From NCBI GenBank assembly GCA_002315825.1, contig DCIC01000079.1:1-12084 (forward strand): a stretch of 12,084 bases of DNA. The letters are read 5' to 3'. Below, piece after piece: positions 1-6,743 of this stretch. The position numbers were made by a program, and so were the translations under genes. The stretch's first letter is position 1, and each line of letters starts with the position of its first letter. The notes under the pieces are model-generated. The model worked only from the letters and a program-made list of their open reading frames with translations. It searched no databases and was not told the DNA's origin. This DNA comes from Bacteroidales bacterium UBA1736. Its GTDB lineage: Bacteria > Bacteroidota > Bacteroidia > Bacteroidales > UBA932.

Positions 1-185
1 TTGATGTCCTTTCGGTTGTAAGGGTAGATGTATCTGACAAATGTCCCGACACGCTCAAAGGTGTCCAGTCTGGTGGCATGTACCGCAATCTGGGTGCATG
101 CTGAGGTCTGACATTTCAATCCTCCTGTTTCAAAGTCTAATGTATATGCGAGGATTACGGGTTTTTCTGTTTTTGGTGCTGCCAT
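1..185 (-). CDS. DnaQ-like (DEDD) 3'-5' exonuclease, N-terminal fragment
   Basis: The first 61 codons of a gene that runs off the low-coordinate end of the window. The start chosen is the ATG at 185-183, 7 bases after the stop of the kinase gene. Residues 10-23 read as a hydrophobic beta strand ending in D17-F18-E19-T20-G21-G22-L23, the exonuclease I motif (DxE) of DnaQ/epsilon-type DEDD nucleases, in which both acids bind catalytic metal. The next stretch (TQIAVHATRLDTFERV) fits the following strands of that fold. Known role of the family: removal of misincorporated nucleotides, as the proofreading subunit of polymerase III or as a free nuclease. Its place just downstream of the polymerase C-terminal half and kinase suggests proofreading in trans, which is an inference. 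Motifs II and III lie outside the window. No Shine-Dalgarno sequence precedes the start. RNase T or oligoribonuclease-like alternatives cannot be excluded. Confidence 0.8.
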   Translation of the reverse strand, partial: MAAPKTEKPVILAYTLDFETGGLKCQTSACTQIAVHATRLDTFERVGTFVRYIYPYNRKDI

Positions 186-192
186 AGTTGTG

Positions 193-702
193 TTAAATCA
201 AGCTGTTAATAATGTATGATGCGTTGGTAAGGAAATCTTCAAGGCTTCCGTTGTTATTGATGGTGGCTGAATAGAAATGGTCGTTGAGTCTGATACGGTC
301 ATTGTCCCTTTTCTGCCTTTCTTCATCGATGTTTGTAAGATTTTCCGCGTCACGGCGTATAAGAATAGGTATGATGCGGTATTCGGTCTGGAACTTCTGC
401 TGCATTTCCACCAGGCCCTTTTCATCTATGACATAGGTGCAAGGGCGGTATTCCGGAATTTGAGCTTTGGTAGCCCAGTAATGATAACCTCCGAATTGCG
501 TGTAAGCCAGCATCAATTCCTTAGGAGGCATCTGTGCCTCGGTGACGAAGATATGTTCTCTGCCATCCTTTTCTTCCGGGCGCATAGGTCTGGTGGTGTA
601 CGATACGATTGTAGGGATGGTGTAATGTTCACGAAGATGCAGTGCCAGTGTTGTTTTACCGGAACCTGAAGGGCCAACGATGGCGATGATGGTCTTTTTC
701 AT
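193..702 (-). CDS. Guanylate kinase-like nucleoside monophosphate kinase
   Basis: 169 residues. A P-loop, GPSGSGKT, lies at 10-17. Residues 33-53 contain SYTTRPMRPEEKDGREH, closely matching the guanylate kinase segment SYTTRPxRPGExDGxxY that contacts the nucleotide base. GGYHYWATKAQI (71-82) fits the segment after it, and TYVIDEKGL (89-97) resembles the Walker B-like strand. An arginine-rich lid region follows near 116-138. The family transfers phosphate from ATP to GMP or dGMP; phage members supply dNTP precursors. It is shorter than bacterial Gmk (about 205 residues), and the tyrosine and other base contacts are not all conserved, so the substrate could be another dNMP. The start ATG (702-700) overlaps the polymerase stop as ATGA, implying translational coupling. 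A GGAAG six bases upstream of the ATG is one of the few Shine-Dalgarno-like sequences in the window. Confidence 0.82.
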   Translation of the reverse strand: MKKTIIAIVGPSGSGKTTLALHLREHYTIPTIVSYTTRPMRPEEKDGREHIFVTEAQMPPKELMLAYTQFGGYHYWATKAQIPEYRPCTYVIDEKGLVEMQQKFQTEYRIIPILIRRDAENLTNIDEERQKRDNDRIRLNDHFYSATINNNGSLEDFLTNASYIINSLI

Positions 703-3700
703 AATACTTCCAAAACGCTTTTACGATAGAATTGTAAGTTATTCTTGCCCTGATAATCGCTGTATTTGACAACGGCAGAGCATACAATCAATTTGTCTTT
801 GGAAGCGAGAAGCTGAGGTCTGAGTTCAGCATATTCATCGCTCCATACGATGCACTCACATGTATCGTTGTTCTGCTGGAGAACCATTTTGCAGAATGTC
901 TTCTTGTCCCCAGTCTTCTTGTCCTGATATTGCTTTTCTTCCACTTCCACTACGGTGGCGCATACGGCAACCTTCTTGTCTTCCGTTTCAAGAGGGGCAA
1001 TGTCCTGAATGGTACAATAGCTTGCCCGTCCTTTGATCTGCTCCTTGGCTTCGGAATTGTCATAGATACGCTTATAGTCAATGGAACCCATACCGGAAAC
1101 CGCAATCTGTTGCTGGCTCCACCAGTAATGCTTGCCGCGCATTTCTTCGGGGACATCCTTCTCAGTGATTTCAAATCCCAAATGTTCGGCAGCTTTTTCC
1201 ATTATGGCATATCTTTCCACAACTGACTGGGCGTTCTCAATCTTGTCGAAGCAACCGGCGAAGATGAGGTTACGAATATGGCGGGCGTTGACAGGGCATC
1301 TCTGGGCTTCATCCTCATTATCTGGATCATCCCAGTATTCATACTTCTTCAGCTTGTACTTGAACACACGGTCAATGAAATTGGAAATGCTTGTGAAATC
1401 TCCGTTCTTGTCACGCTCATTGATAATCCACTCCACGGCTTTTGTACCCAGCATCTTGATTCTGGAAAGAGACCAGAAGATTGAGTTGGTTTCATAGTCG
1501 GTATAGAATATCTGACCACTGATGTTGATATCCGGAGCAACCACCTTCGCATTACTGCATGCCTCCATTTCACCCATCAGCGATACTATTTCCTTATCGT
1601 CTGCCCACTGCAATGCAACGGTGTAGAAAGCAACGGGATAGTTGGCTTTGAGCCATGCGCCAGAATATGCGGTTGCAGCATAGGCGGTAGCGTGGCTATT
1701 GCAAGTTACAACCCCTCCGACAGTAGTGAAGGTATGATTAGGATCTGCCATTTCAACATCATAAACATCTTCATCCTGAAGATATTCTACGGATATTACC
1801 GTAGCGAGCTTGACATCTAACCCCTTCTCTCCTTGCTTGACTCGTCCCATTTTATAATGCTCTTTTTTATGGCATGAAGAGCAGAGTGTTATCAAGTTAG
1901 AGAAATTATCTCCCACCATTGAATGATCGCCATTCTTATGATGTATTTCCAGCCTTTTCCCGGAAACGCCGCATAATTCACAATAGTCTTTCATGTGCTT
2001 ATCGCGGTACTCTTCCAGTAAAGTATAGTTACTCGGCTGTTTAGTAAACCCACAATGCCCTTTTTGGGAATTTAATTCATATTTCACTACATGTTCATTG
2101 GAATGATAATGCTCGTCATTGGCCATTCCCTTATCTGTAAAACGATATACTGTATCTTCCGCGATAGATCCAATATTGACATACATTTGATCAACACCTA
2201 CTACTAATTCATCGGTACGCTTTTGTCCGTTATTGGTAGGGTGCTTATGATTGGCAGTCACATCAATTGTATAACCACCTTCCAGCGTTATCCTATAGAC
2301 TGGACGCACTCCCATATAACGAATATCTTTAATATCATTTTTGAGTAAAAAGTCCTGACCTTCTTGATGCACCAATGACCATCCTTTTCCATAACCGCAT
2401 CTAACATATCGATCATGCAATGACAGATGACCGTGAGATGCTGCCCACGCACGGTCATGCATGGTTTTGTACATTTCTGCTATGGTGAGACTGGAAGTGG
2501 TTTTATTGCTTCGTCTGATACTTTCGTGTCCCGCAATGCATTTATTAAAGCAATAGGATCCGGCCTCTTCAATCTGTGCCCAAATCTTATCAGCATCTTC
2601 TTGCGGACATCCGTTCTTCTCCGCACCCTTCATGAATTTCTCCTTCATCGCCTGGATCTTGTCCACCTTCTTCTTGGACACAAACTTCACCAGCTTTACT
2701 CCATCTCCCAGGCTGAATCCACCCACCTCACGAGCCATGCTCACAATCTGCTCTTGATACACCACTACGCCAAAGGTATTCTTCAGCGAGTTGTATGTTC
2801 CCCAGAGATAAACTGGAGCCACCAAACCGTTCTTACAGTTCACGAATTCGTCTATGTTTCCCATGGTAGCCGGACGATAGATGGCGTTGGCGGCAATGAG
2901 GTCTTCCACACAGTTGGGCTTCATATCAATGAGCAGCTTGGTGATACCACGAGAGCTGAACTGGAAAACATTCTGTGTGTAGCCCTTTCCAAGCAAGTCA
3001 TACACCCTTGCGTCATCCATAGGGCCGGTAACGATGGATTCCAGAGTTATCTTGTCTCCATAATGCTGTTCAATAAGGTCGAAGGTCTCGTGCAGTTTGG
3101 AAAGTTCCTTGGTGGCAAGGCAGTCATTCTTCAGCAATCCCAATTCGTCCAGCTCATATCCATCGTTCTCACTGACCAGAATACCGTCAACCTTTTTAAT
3201 GGGTACGAAATCAAAGCATTCCATATCTTCACCATCCTTGGTATCAGGGGTGATCAGCAATGCGGAAGCATGAACGGAGCTGGAACGAGGCTGAAACATT
3301 AGTGTCCGGATATCCTCAAAGAGTTGAGGGTAATCCTGAATGAACTTCGCCACCTTCTTCTCTGTAGCGGCCAGTTTGAAGATACCAGTATAGTCGCACT
3401 TGTCATCGTCAAAGATGGCGGTGATATAGTTTACCAGACTGACTGGAATCCTCATGGTTCGTGCCACATCCTTCAAACACGCCTTGACCTTCAAGGTAGT
3501 AAGCGTACCGGCTGAAAACACCCTCTGCTTGCCATGATGATTATATCTTCGCTCGGTATATGCCTTCACATCCTGGCGGCGGTCACTCTGAAAATCGCTG
3601 TCCACATCAGGAAGACTCCCTCCGGGGCCTTGCAAATAACCCTTATCGACAAATGTGTCAAGAGCAACTGTGGGAATATTGCTATGCTTGACTTTAACGG

Positions 3701-3713
3701 CTCTGACTTTCAT
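699..3713 (-). CDS. dnaE: DNA polymerase III alpha subunit, C-terminal half, with an HNH intein
   Basis: 1004 residues: a 32-residue leader, extein, a 281-residue intein (392-672), then extein. The extein begins in the palm with SLPDVDSDF (33-41). D36 and D38 match the metal-binding aspartates 401 and 403 of E. coli alpha, and D197 in LLKNDCLATKEL matches D555. SVHASALLITP (146-156) matches the conserved HAAGVVI block. After the intein, SHATAYAATAYSGAWLK continues the fingers motif FNKSHAxAY. Residues of the type SRIKMLG...AVEWI and FAGCFDKIE mark the helix-hairpin-helix region, and about the last 100 residues look like an OB fold. The GRGS palm motif and PHP region are absent and are encoded by the separate gene at 5037-6743, so neither half holds a full active site. 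The start ATG (3713-3711) overlaps the helicase gene by 20 bases. No Shine-Dalgarno sequence is seen. A frameshifted pseudogene is unlikely because every extein motif is intact. Confidence 0.93.
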   Translation of the reverse strand: MKVRAVKVKHSNIPTVALDTFVDKGYLQGPGGSLPDVDSDFQSDRRQDVKAYTERRYNHHGKQRVFSAGTLTTLKVKACLKDVARTMRIPVSLVNYITAIFDDDKCDYTGIFKLAATEKKVAKFIQDYPQLFEDIRTLMFQPRSSSVHASALLITPDTKDGEDMECFDFVPIKKVDGILVSENDGYELDELGLLKNDCLATKELSKLHETFDLIEQHYGDKITLESIVTGPMDDARVYDLLGKGYTQNVFQFSSRGITKLLIDMKPNCVEDLIAANAIYRPATMGNIDEFVNCKNGLVAPVYLWGTYNSLKNTFGVVVYQEQIVSMAREVGGFSLGDGVKLVKFVSKKKVDKIQAMKEKFMKGAEKNGCPQEDADKIWAQIEEAGSYCFNKCIAGHESIRRSNKTTSSLTIAEMYKTMHDRAWAASHGHLSLHDRYVRCGYGKGWSLVHQEGQDFLLKNDIKDIRYMGVRPVYRITLEGGYTIDVTANHKHPTNNGQKRTDELVVGVDQMYVNIGSIAEDTVYRFTDKGMANDEHYHSNEHVVKYELNSQKGHCGFTKQPSNYTLLEEYRDKHMKDYCELCGVSGKRLEIHHKNGDHSMVGDNFSNLITLCSSCHKKEHYKMGRVKQGEKGLDVKLATVISVEYLQDEDVYDVEMADPNHTFTTVGGVVTCNSHATAYAATAYSGAWLKANYPVAFYTVALQWADDKEIVSLMGEMEACSNAKVVAPDINISGQIFYTDYETNSIFWSLSRIKMLGTKAVEWIINERDKNGDFTSISNFIDRVFKYKLKKYEYWDDPDNEDEAQRCPVNARHIRNLIFAGCFDKIENAQSVVERYAIMEKAAEHLGFEITEKDVPEEMRGKHYWWSQQQIAVSGMGSIDYKRIYDNSEAKEQIKGRASYCTIQDIAPLETEDKKVAVCATVVEVEEKQYQDKKTGDKKTFCKMVLQQNNDTCECIVWSDEYAELRPQLLASKDKLIVCSAVVKYSDYQGKNNLQFYRKSVLEVL
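1698..2540 (-). mobile_element. Contiguous intein with HNH homing endonuclease in the polymerase
   Basis: Residues 392-672 (281 aa) of the C-terminal polymerase half, inserted as FNK|C...N|SHATAY. Block A starts at C392 (CIAGHESI). Block B is GGYTIDVTANH with T486 and H489. Block F is VYDVEMADPNHTF (650-662), and block G is GVVTCN|S with N672 and Ser+1. An HNH nuclease lies between: C578xxC581, H591-H592, N594, N603 and N606, then C611xxC614 and H619. Protein splicing would excise it and join CFNK to SHATAY, restoring a canonical DnaE sequence. The nuclease would cut intein-free alleles to spread the element. The residue before the terminal Asn is Cys671 instead of the usual His. By hand counts, 60-base rows inside are 19-26 G+C against 30-31 in nearby extein rows, in line with foreign origin. 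Splicing activity itself is inferred. Confidence 0.93.
3618..3713 (-). other. N-terminal leader of the polymerase C-half; possible C-intein relic or docking segment
   Basis: The first 32 residues of the C-terminal polymerase half, before S33-LPDVDSDF, have no counterpart in an ordinary alpha subunit. Joining A492 of the upstream half to S33 gives FERFLLPERA-SLPDVDSDF, which aligns without a gap to the E. coli palm sequence. The extra residues are alternately polar and hydrophobic (KVRAVKVKH, TVALDTFV), compatible with beta strands such as those of a C-terminal split intein (typically 35-40 residues). However, no Cys or block F His is seen, and the end is GPGG instead of His-Asn. A +1 Ser is present. 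Either this is an eroded C-intein, or it is a segment that holds the two polymerase halves together without splicing. Confidence 0.5.
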
Positions 3714-5040
3714 AAAACATGCTTCTATATGCTACTCTATCAAAGATGTTATCGTGTGCTTTATAGGCTTGCTCAAAAGCACTCAACTCATAGTCTGGGA
3801 ATATCATCCTCCTGGATATGAAGGAATCGGATGCAATGCCTTCCAGCGATGTACAACGACTGAGGGCCACATAGAGCTGACCTGGACAAAACATACCCTG
3901 TGAATGGATGATGATATTGTCGAAAGTCAATCCCTGACTCTTATGAATAGTGATGGCCCATGCCAAAGTAAGTGGAATCTGCTTGCAACTTCCCTTGACC
4001 ACACGCTCAATCTTCTTTTCCATCACTCCGTCAATTCCCATCTGCTCGGTGGCCTTGTATTCTGCCTGATCCCACGAATATGGTTCCAACTCCACATTGC
4101 AACCGTTATCCAACGCCACACCCACCTTGTTCTCGGAAAGGGAGGTGACAAAGCCAAGAGAGCCGTTATAATAGCGATGCTCCTTATCATTTACCAAGGT
4201 CATCACTCTGGCTCCAATCCGAAGCTGGAGGGTTTCATCACAAGGCATTGAAGTCGGGTTGAAATCACCAGAAAACTCCACCTTGAAGAAATGCGTTGGC
4301 GTGCCCAGAAGAGACTGGTTGATTTGATTGACATCGTTTTTGTGGGAACAGATATGAATGTACTTGCCATCATAATTTTGGGACAGAGATTTGTTGCGCA
4401 CCTCTTCCAGACGCTCACAATCCTCTGCGGGCAACTTGTAATCCCTGATATTGTTGAGAATATTGATAAACTGTTCATCTGACTGACGGAAGATATGCGT
4501 CAGTTCGATAATGCGAAAACCCTTCTCACGGAAGACCGCCGCATTGAAGAAATACGGGCCGGGGTAAAATGCAGCCAAAGAGTTCTTCTCTGCTGAGGTA
4601 ACTACCGGGGGAAGCTGATGGAGATCTCCAAACATAATGAGCTGGACACCTCCGAATGGCTCCGCACAACTGCGATACATCCTCAGTTTCTTGTCCACGA
4701 AGTCCATCACATCAGCTCTAACCATACTGATCTCGTCAATGACCAGAACATCAATGGCATTGGCCAGTGCTTTCTTGGCCGGAAAGAACTTGGAATCTGC
4801 CGCTGAAGTAGGCCCCAGAACTCCGAATGGGATATTGAGGAAGCTGTGCAATGTGATTCCACCGGCATTAACGGCTGCAACGCCGGTAGGAGCCGTGATG
4901 ATGAATCGTTTGTATATGTTTTCCACCATGTATTTGAGAAAGGTGGTTTTGCCTGTACCGGCCTTGCCTGTTATGTATAAGGACTCATTGGTGTTCTGAA
5001 TGATATCAATGGCCCTCTGCATTTCGTCTGTGACTATCAT
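3694..5040 (-). CDS. Pif1/RecD-like superfamily 1B DNA helicase
   Basis: 448 residues with a full set of SF1 motifs: Walker A GKAGTGKT (25-32), motif Ia TAPTGVAAVNAGG (49-61), motif II IDEIS (101-105), motif III GDLHQLPP (138-145), a motif IV region around THIFRQ (181-186), motif V AITIHKSQGLTFD (362-374) and motif VI YVALSR (390-395). TAPTGVAA plus ITLHSF is characteristic of the Pif1/RecD2/Dda group, which moves 5' to 3' on single-stranded DNA. In phages such enzymes (for example T4 Dda) clear proteins and structures from forks and help start replication. The gene lies exactly between the two halves of the polymerase: its ATG overlaps the stop of the N-half (ATGA), and its end overlaps the C-half start by 20 bases. 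It would therefore be made in step with both. It shows no homing endonuclease domain, unlike the usual intruders at split-intein sites. Confidence 0.92.
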   Translation of the reverse strand: MIVTDEMQRAIDIIQNTNESLYITGKAGTGKTTFLKYMVENIYKRFIITAPTGVAAVNAGGITLHSFLNIPFGVLGPTSAADSKFFPAKKALANAIDVLVIDEISMVRADVMDFVDKKLRMYRSCAEPFGGVQLIMFGDLHQLPPVVTSAEKNSLAAFYPGPYFFNAAVFREKGFRIIELTHIFRQSDEQFINILNNIRDYKLPAEDCERLEEVRNKSLSQNYDGKYIHICSHKNDVNQINQSLLGTPTHFFKVEFSGDFNPTSMPCDETLQLRIGARVMTLVNDKEHRYYNGSLGFVTSLSENKVGVALDNGCNVELEPYSWDQAEYKATEQMGIDGVMEKKIERVVKGSCKQIPLTLAWAITIHKSQGLTFDNIIIHSQGMFCPGQLYVALSRCTSLEGIASDSFISRRMIFPDYELSAFEQAYKAHDNIFDRVAYRSMFYESQSR

Positions 5041-6743
5041 AATTCGTCTATTGTGAATAGTTCGTCCTTGTTATCGAATAATATGTCATCTCCTTCCTGA
5101 AGCTCATCTGCGTAAATTGTAATCGGGGATTCCTCGCCCTCTCTCTTGATATAGAGCTGGGAATCCTTGTCGATTTTGATTGTCTTGCCACATTCCAGCG
5201 TCACCTCTACATAATCGTTGCTCTCGATGTCCTGACCTATGACGGTGGTGTCGGAAGGGTAAAGTCCGGCACGCTCAGGCAAAAGGAAGCGTTCAAAGAT
5301 GAGGCTGTAACGAAGCGGATCAATCAGGGTTATGCCGAGAAGGTAGAGCAATAACGAACCGGCTGCGGAACCTCGGCCACATCCGACCAGAATGTTATTT
5401 CGTCTGCTCCAGTTGCATGTGTCGTATTGTACCAGAAGGTAATCGACATTATTGGTTGACTCGATGATGTATTTCTCATACTCCATTTGTTTACGGTACT
5501 TTTCCTGGCTTTCCTTGTCCTTGGGAACCAAACGCTCAAATCCTTCTTCAAGAAGCTGGTTGAACATATTATGCACCGTACCGTATTTCTGCTCTTCTTC
5601 AGGAGTCATTGTGTACTTCGGCATAAAGTTCCTGTCATTCTCAAACTTGGCATTCGCATTCTCGGCAATGGAATTAGCGTTATCAACGCATTCCTGGAAG
5701 AGTTCTTCCACATTCCAGCGAGTAGAATCAAAAGTGGCTTGGAAAAGGGCGTACTGCTCATCCGCATCCTTGAAGAATTGTTCTTCGCTCTGCTCGTGGG
5801 CCGCACCTTCAGCAACCTTGTTGAGAATAATCTTGTTCTTGGCATCCGTCTTGTCGAGATAATAGGCATCGGTAATCAAGACCGGCGCAATCTTGGAGTA
5901 CAACTTATCAAAGTACAGTTTGGTGGCTTCCAGAACTCTTATATCAATTCTTTCAGCCTTGTACTCTGACAAGTCCACCTGGTAGAACACCTTATCGAAC
6001 TTGCCAGCCAAATCCTCGTACACATTCATGTGCTGACTCAACCATTCTGCCGACAACTTGCCAAACACGAGGACATTTCCCTCTCCACGATTACCCAGTT
6101 CGGAAAGGGGAATCGTCTGGTCTTCGCTGTCAACCATAATGGCTTTCTGGATGCGAAGAAGATTTCTCAGGCCCTTCTGCGTCTGGACATATACCTTGAC
6201 ATCAATCTTATCCTCTCCGTATGTGAAAGTCAATGAATATCCGAAGACATACTTCAATCCTTCTGCACCGGCCACCTTCTGAAGATTATAACAAGCCGCC
6301 ATAGTATTCCTGTCACAAATGCCAATGGCCTTATGACCACAGAACTTGGCCTTTTTCACCCACTGATCCGGCATGAATGAGCCGTTCAAGAGTTCAAATG
6401 GCGTATGGACTCCCAGATTGACGATATCCACATTATGCTGAAGTGGAGTCTTTGTGCCTACATATTTGAGTATGTTAAGCGCAAAGCCTTTCCTCAAATC
6501 AAAATAATACCAGTTGTCACCGAACTTGAATGCGATGTAGTTGATATCCTCGGCCATCAGGACGCTGGGTTCCTCTACGCTGTTGAAAATGAGTTCCCCG
6601 TCATTGTTGAGACGGAAGATGGAGTTCAGCTTCTCGGTATTCTCATAATAGACCTGACCAAGACCGGGCAACTCAATCACCTCATTATCGATGATATTAT
6701 ACTGGATTTTGTTGGCTTGGAGCCATTCTATCAATTCGTTCAT
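5037..6743 (-). CDS. dnaE: DNA polymerase III alpha subunit, N-terminal half (PHP and start of palm)
   Basis: 568 residues. Residues 1-100 are an N-terminal extension I do not recognise. A PHP-like region runs from about 107 (IVNLGVHTPFELLNG) to 295. Its metal-site motifs look degraded: CDRNTM (143-148) stands where active members have TDHGNx, and FGYS (167-170) where they have GxE. The polymerase core begins with the stretch ending at YLLVQYDTCNWSRRN (435-449), then GCGRGSAAGSLLLYLLG (454-470), the GRGS block that binds the incoming nucleotide, and DPLRYSLIFERFLLPER (475-491). The protein then leaves the polymerase sequence just before the catalytic PDxDxD motif and ends in a 75-residue Hint-like tail. 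It cannot polymerise alone; the aspartates are in the gene at 699-3713. The start ATG overlaps the primase stop as ATGA, and no Shine-Dalgarno sequence is present. The role is inferred to be replicative synthesis once paired or spliced with the C-half. Confidence 0.9.
   Translation of the reverse strand: MNELIEWLQANKIQYNIIDNEVIELPGLGQVYYENTEKLNSIFRLNNDGELIFNSVEEPSVLMAEDINYIAFKFGDNWYYFDLRKGFALNILKYVGTKTPLQHNVDIVNLGVHTPFELLNGSFMPDQWVKKAKFCGHKAIGICDRNTMAACYNLQKVAGAEGLKYVFGYSLTFTYGEDKIDVKVYVQTQKGLRNLLRIQKAIMVDSEDQTIPLSELGNRGEGNVLVFGKLSAEWLSQHMNVYEDLAGKFDKVFYQVDLSEYKAERIDIRVLEATKLYFDKLYSKIAPVLITDAYYLDKTDAKNKIILNKVAEGAAHEQSEEQFFKDADEQYALFQATFDSTRWNVEELFQECVDNANSIAENANAKFENDRNFMPKYTMTPEEEQKYGTVHNMFNQLLEEGFERLVPKDKESQEKYRKQMEYEKYIIESTNNVDYLLVQYDTCNWSRRNNILVGCGRGSAAGSLLLYLLGITLIDPLRYSLIFERFLLPERAGLYPSDTTVIGQDIESNDYVEVTLECGKTIKIDKDSQLYIKREGEESPITIYADELQEGDDILFDNKDELFTIDEL
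5040..5267 (-). other. Hint/intein-like C-terminal tail on the split polymerase N-half
   Basis: Residues 493-568, starting exactly where the polymerase palm sequence stops. VEVTLECGKTIKIDKDS (512-528) parallels block B of the intact intein in the partner protein, ITLEGGYTIDVTANH: TLE, G and TI are shared at the same spacing. However, Thr486 and His489 of that intein correspond to Asp525 and Ser528 here. ADELQEGDDIL (545-555) fits the N4 intein motif (A-x-x-L-x-x-G-D-x-I). DTTVIG (498-503) could be the end of block A, but counting back five residues gives Leu494, not Cys or Ser. The usual loop between blocks A and B is also nearly absent. The region is best read as the N-part of a split intein that is eroded or highly unusual. 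A novel docking domain is the alternative. Confidence 0.6.

Noticed and set aside
186..192. Possible promoter in the 7-base gap before the exonuclease
   Set aside because: The gap is too short, and no -33 TTTG / -7 TAnnTTTG type pair stands out; co-transcription is simpler.
2427..3302. Long plus-strand open frame (291 codons) opposite the polymerase C-half
   Set aside because: It lies wholly antisense to conserved polymerase and intein sequence, shows no family motif, and is the mirror of a well-supported frame.
699..3713. Polymerase halves as frameshifted pseudogene pieces
   Set aside because: The halves are about 1.3 kb apart with a complete gene between. Catalytic and structural motifs are intact on both, and each half has its own start with tight overlap to its neighbour.
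3694..5040. Helicase gene as a homing endonuclease intruder
   Set aside because: All SF1B helicase motifs are present and I find no HNH, GIY-YIG or LAGLIDADG signature.
5487..5969. Plus-strand frames of 136-160 codons opposite the polymerase N-half
   Set aside because: They overlap one another and conserved minus-strand coding sequence; no motif supports either.
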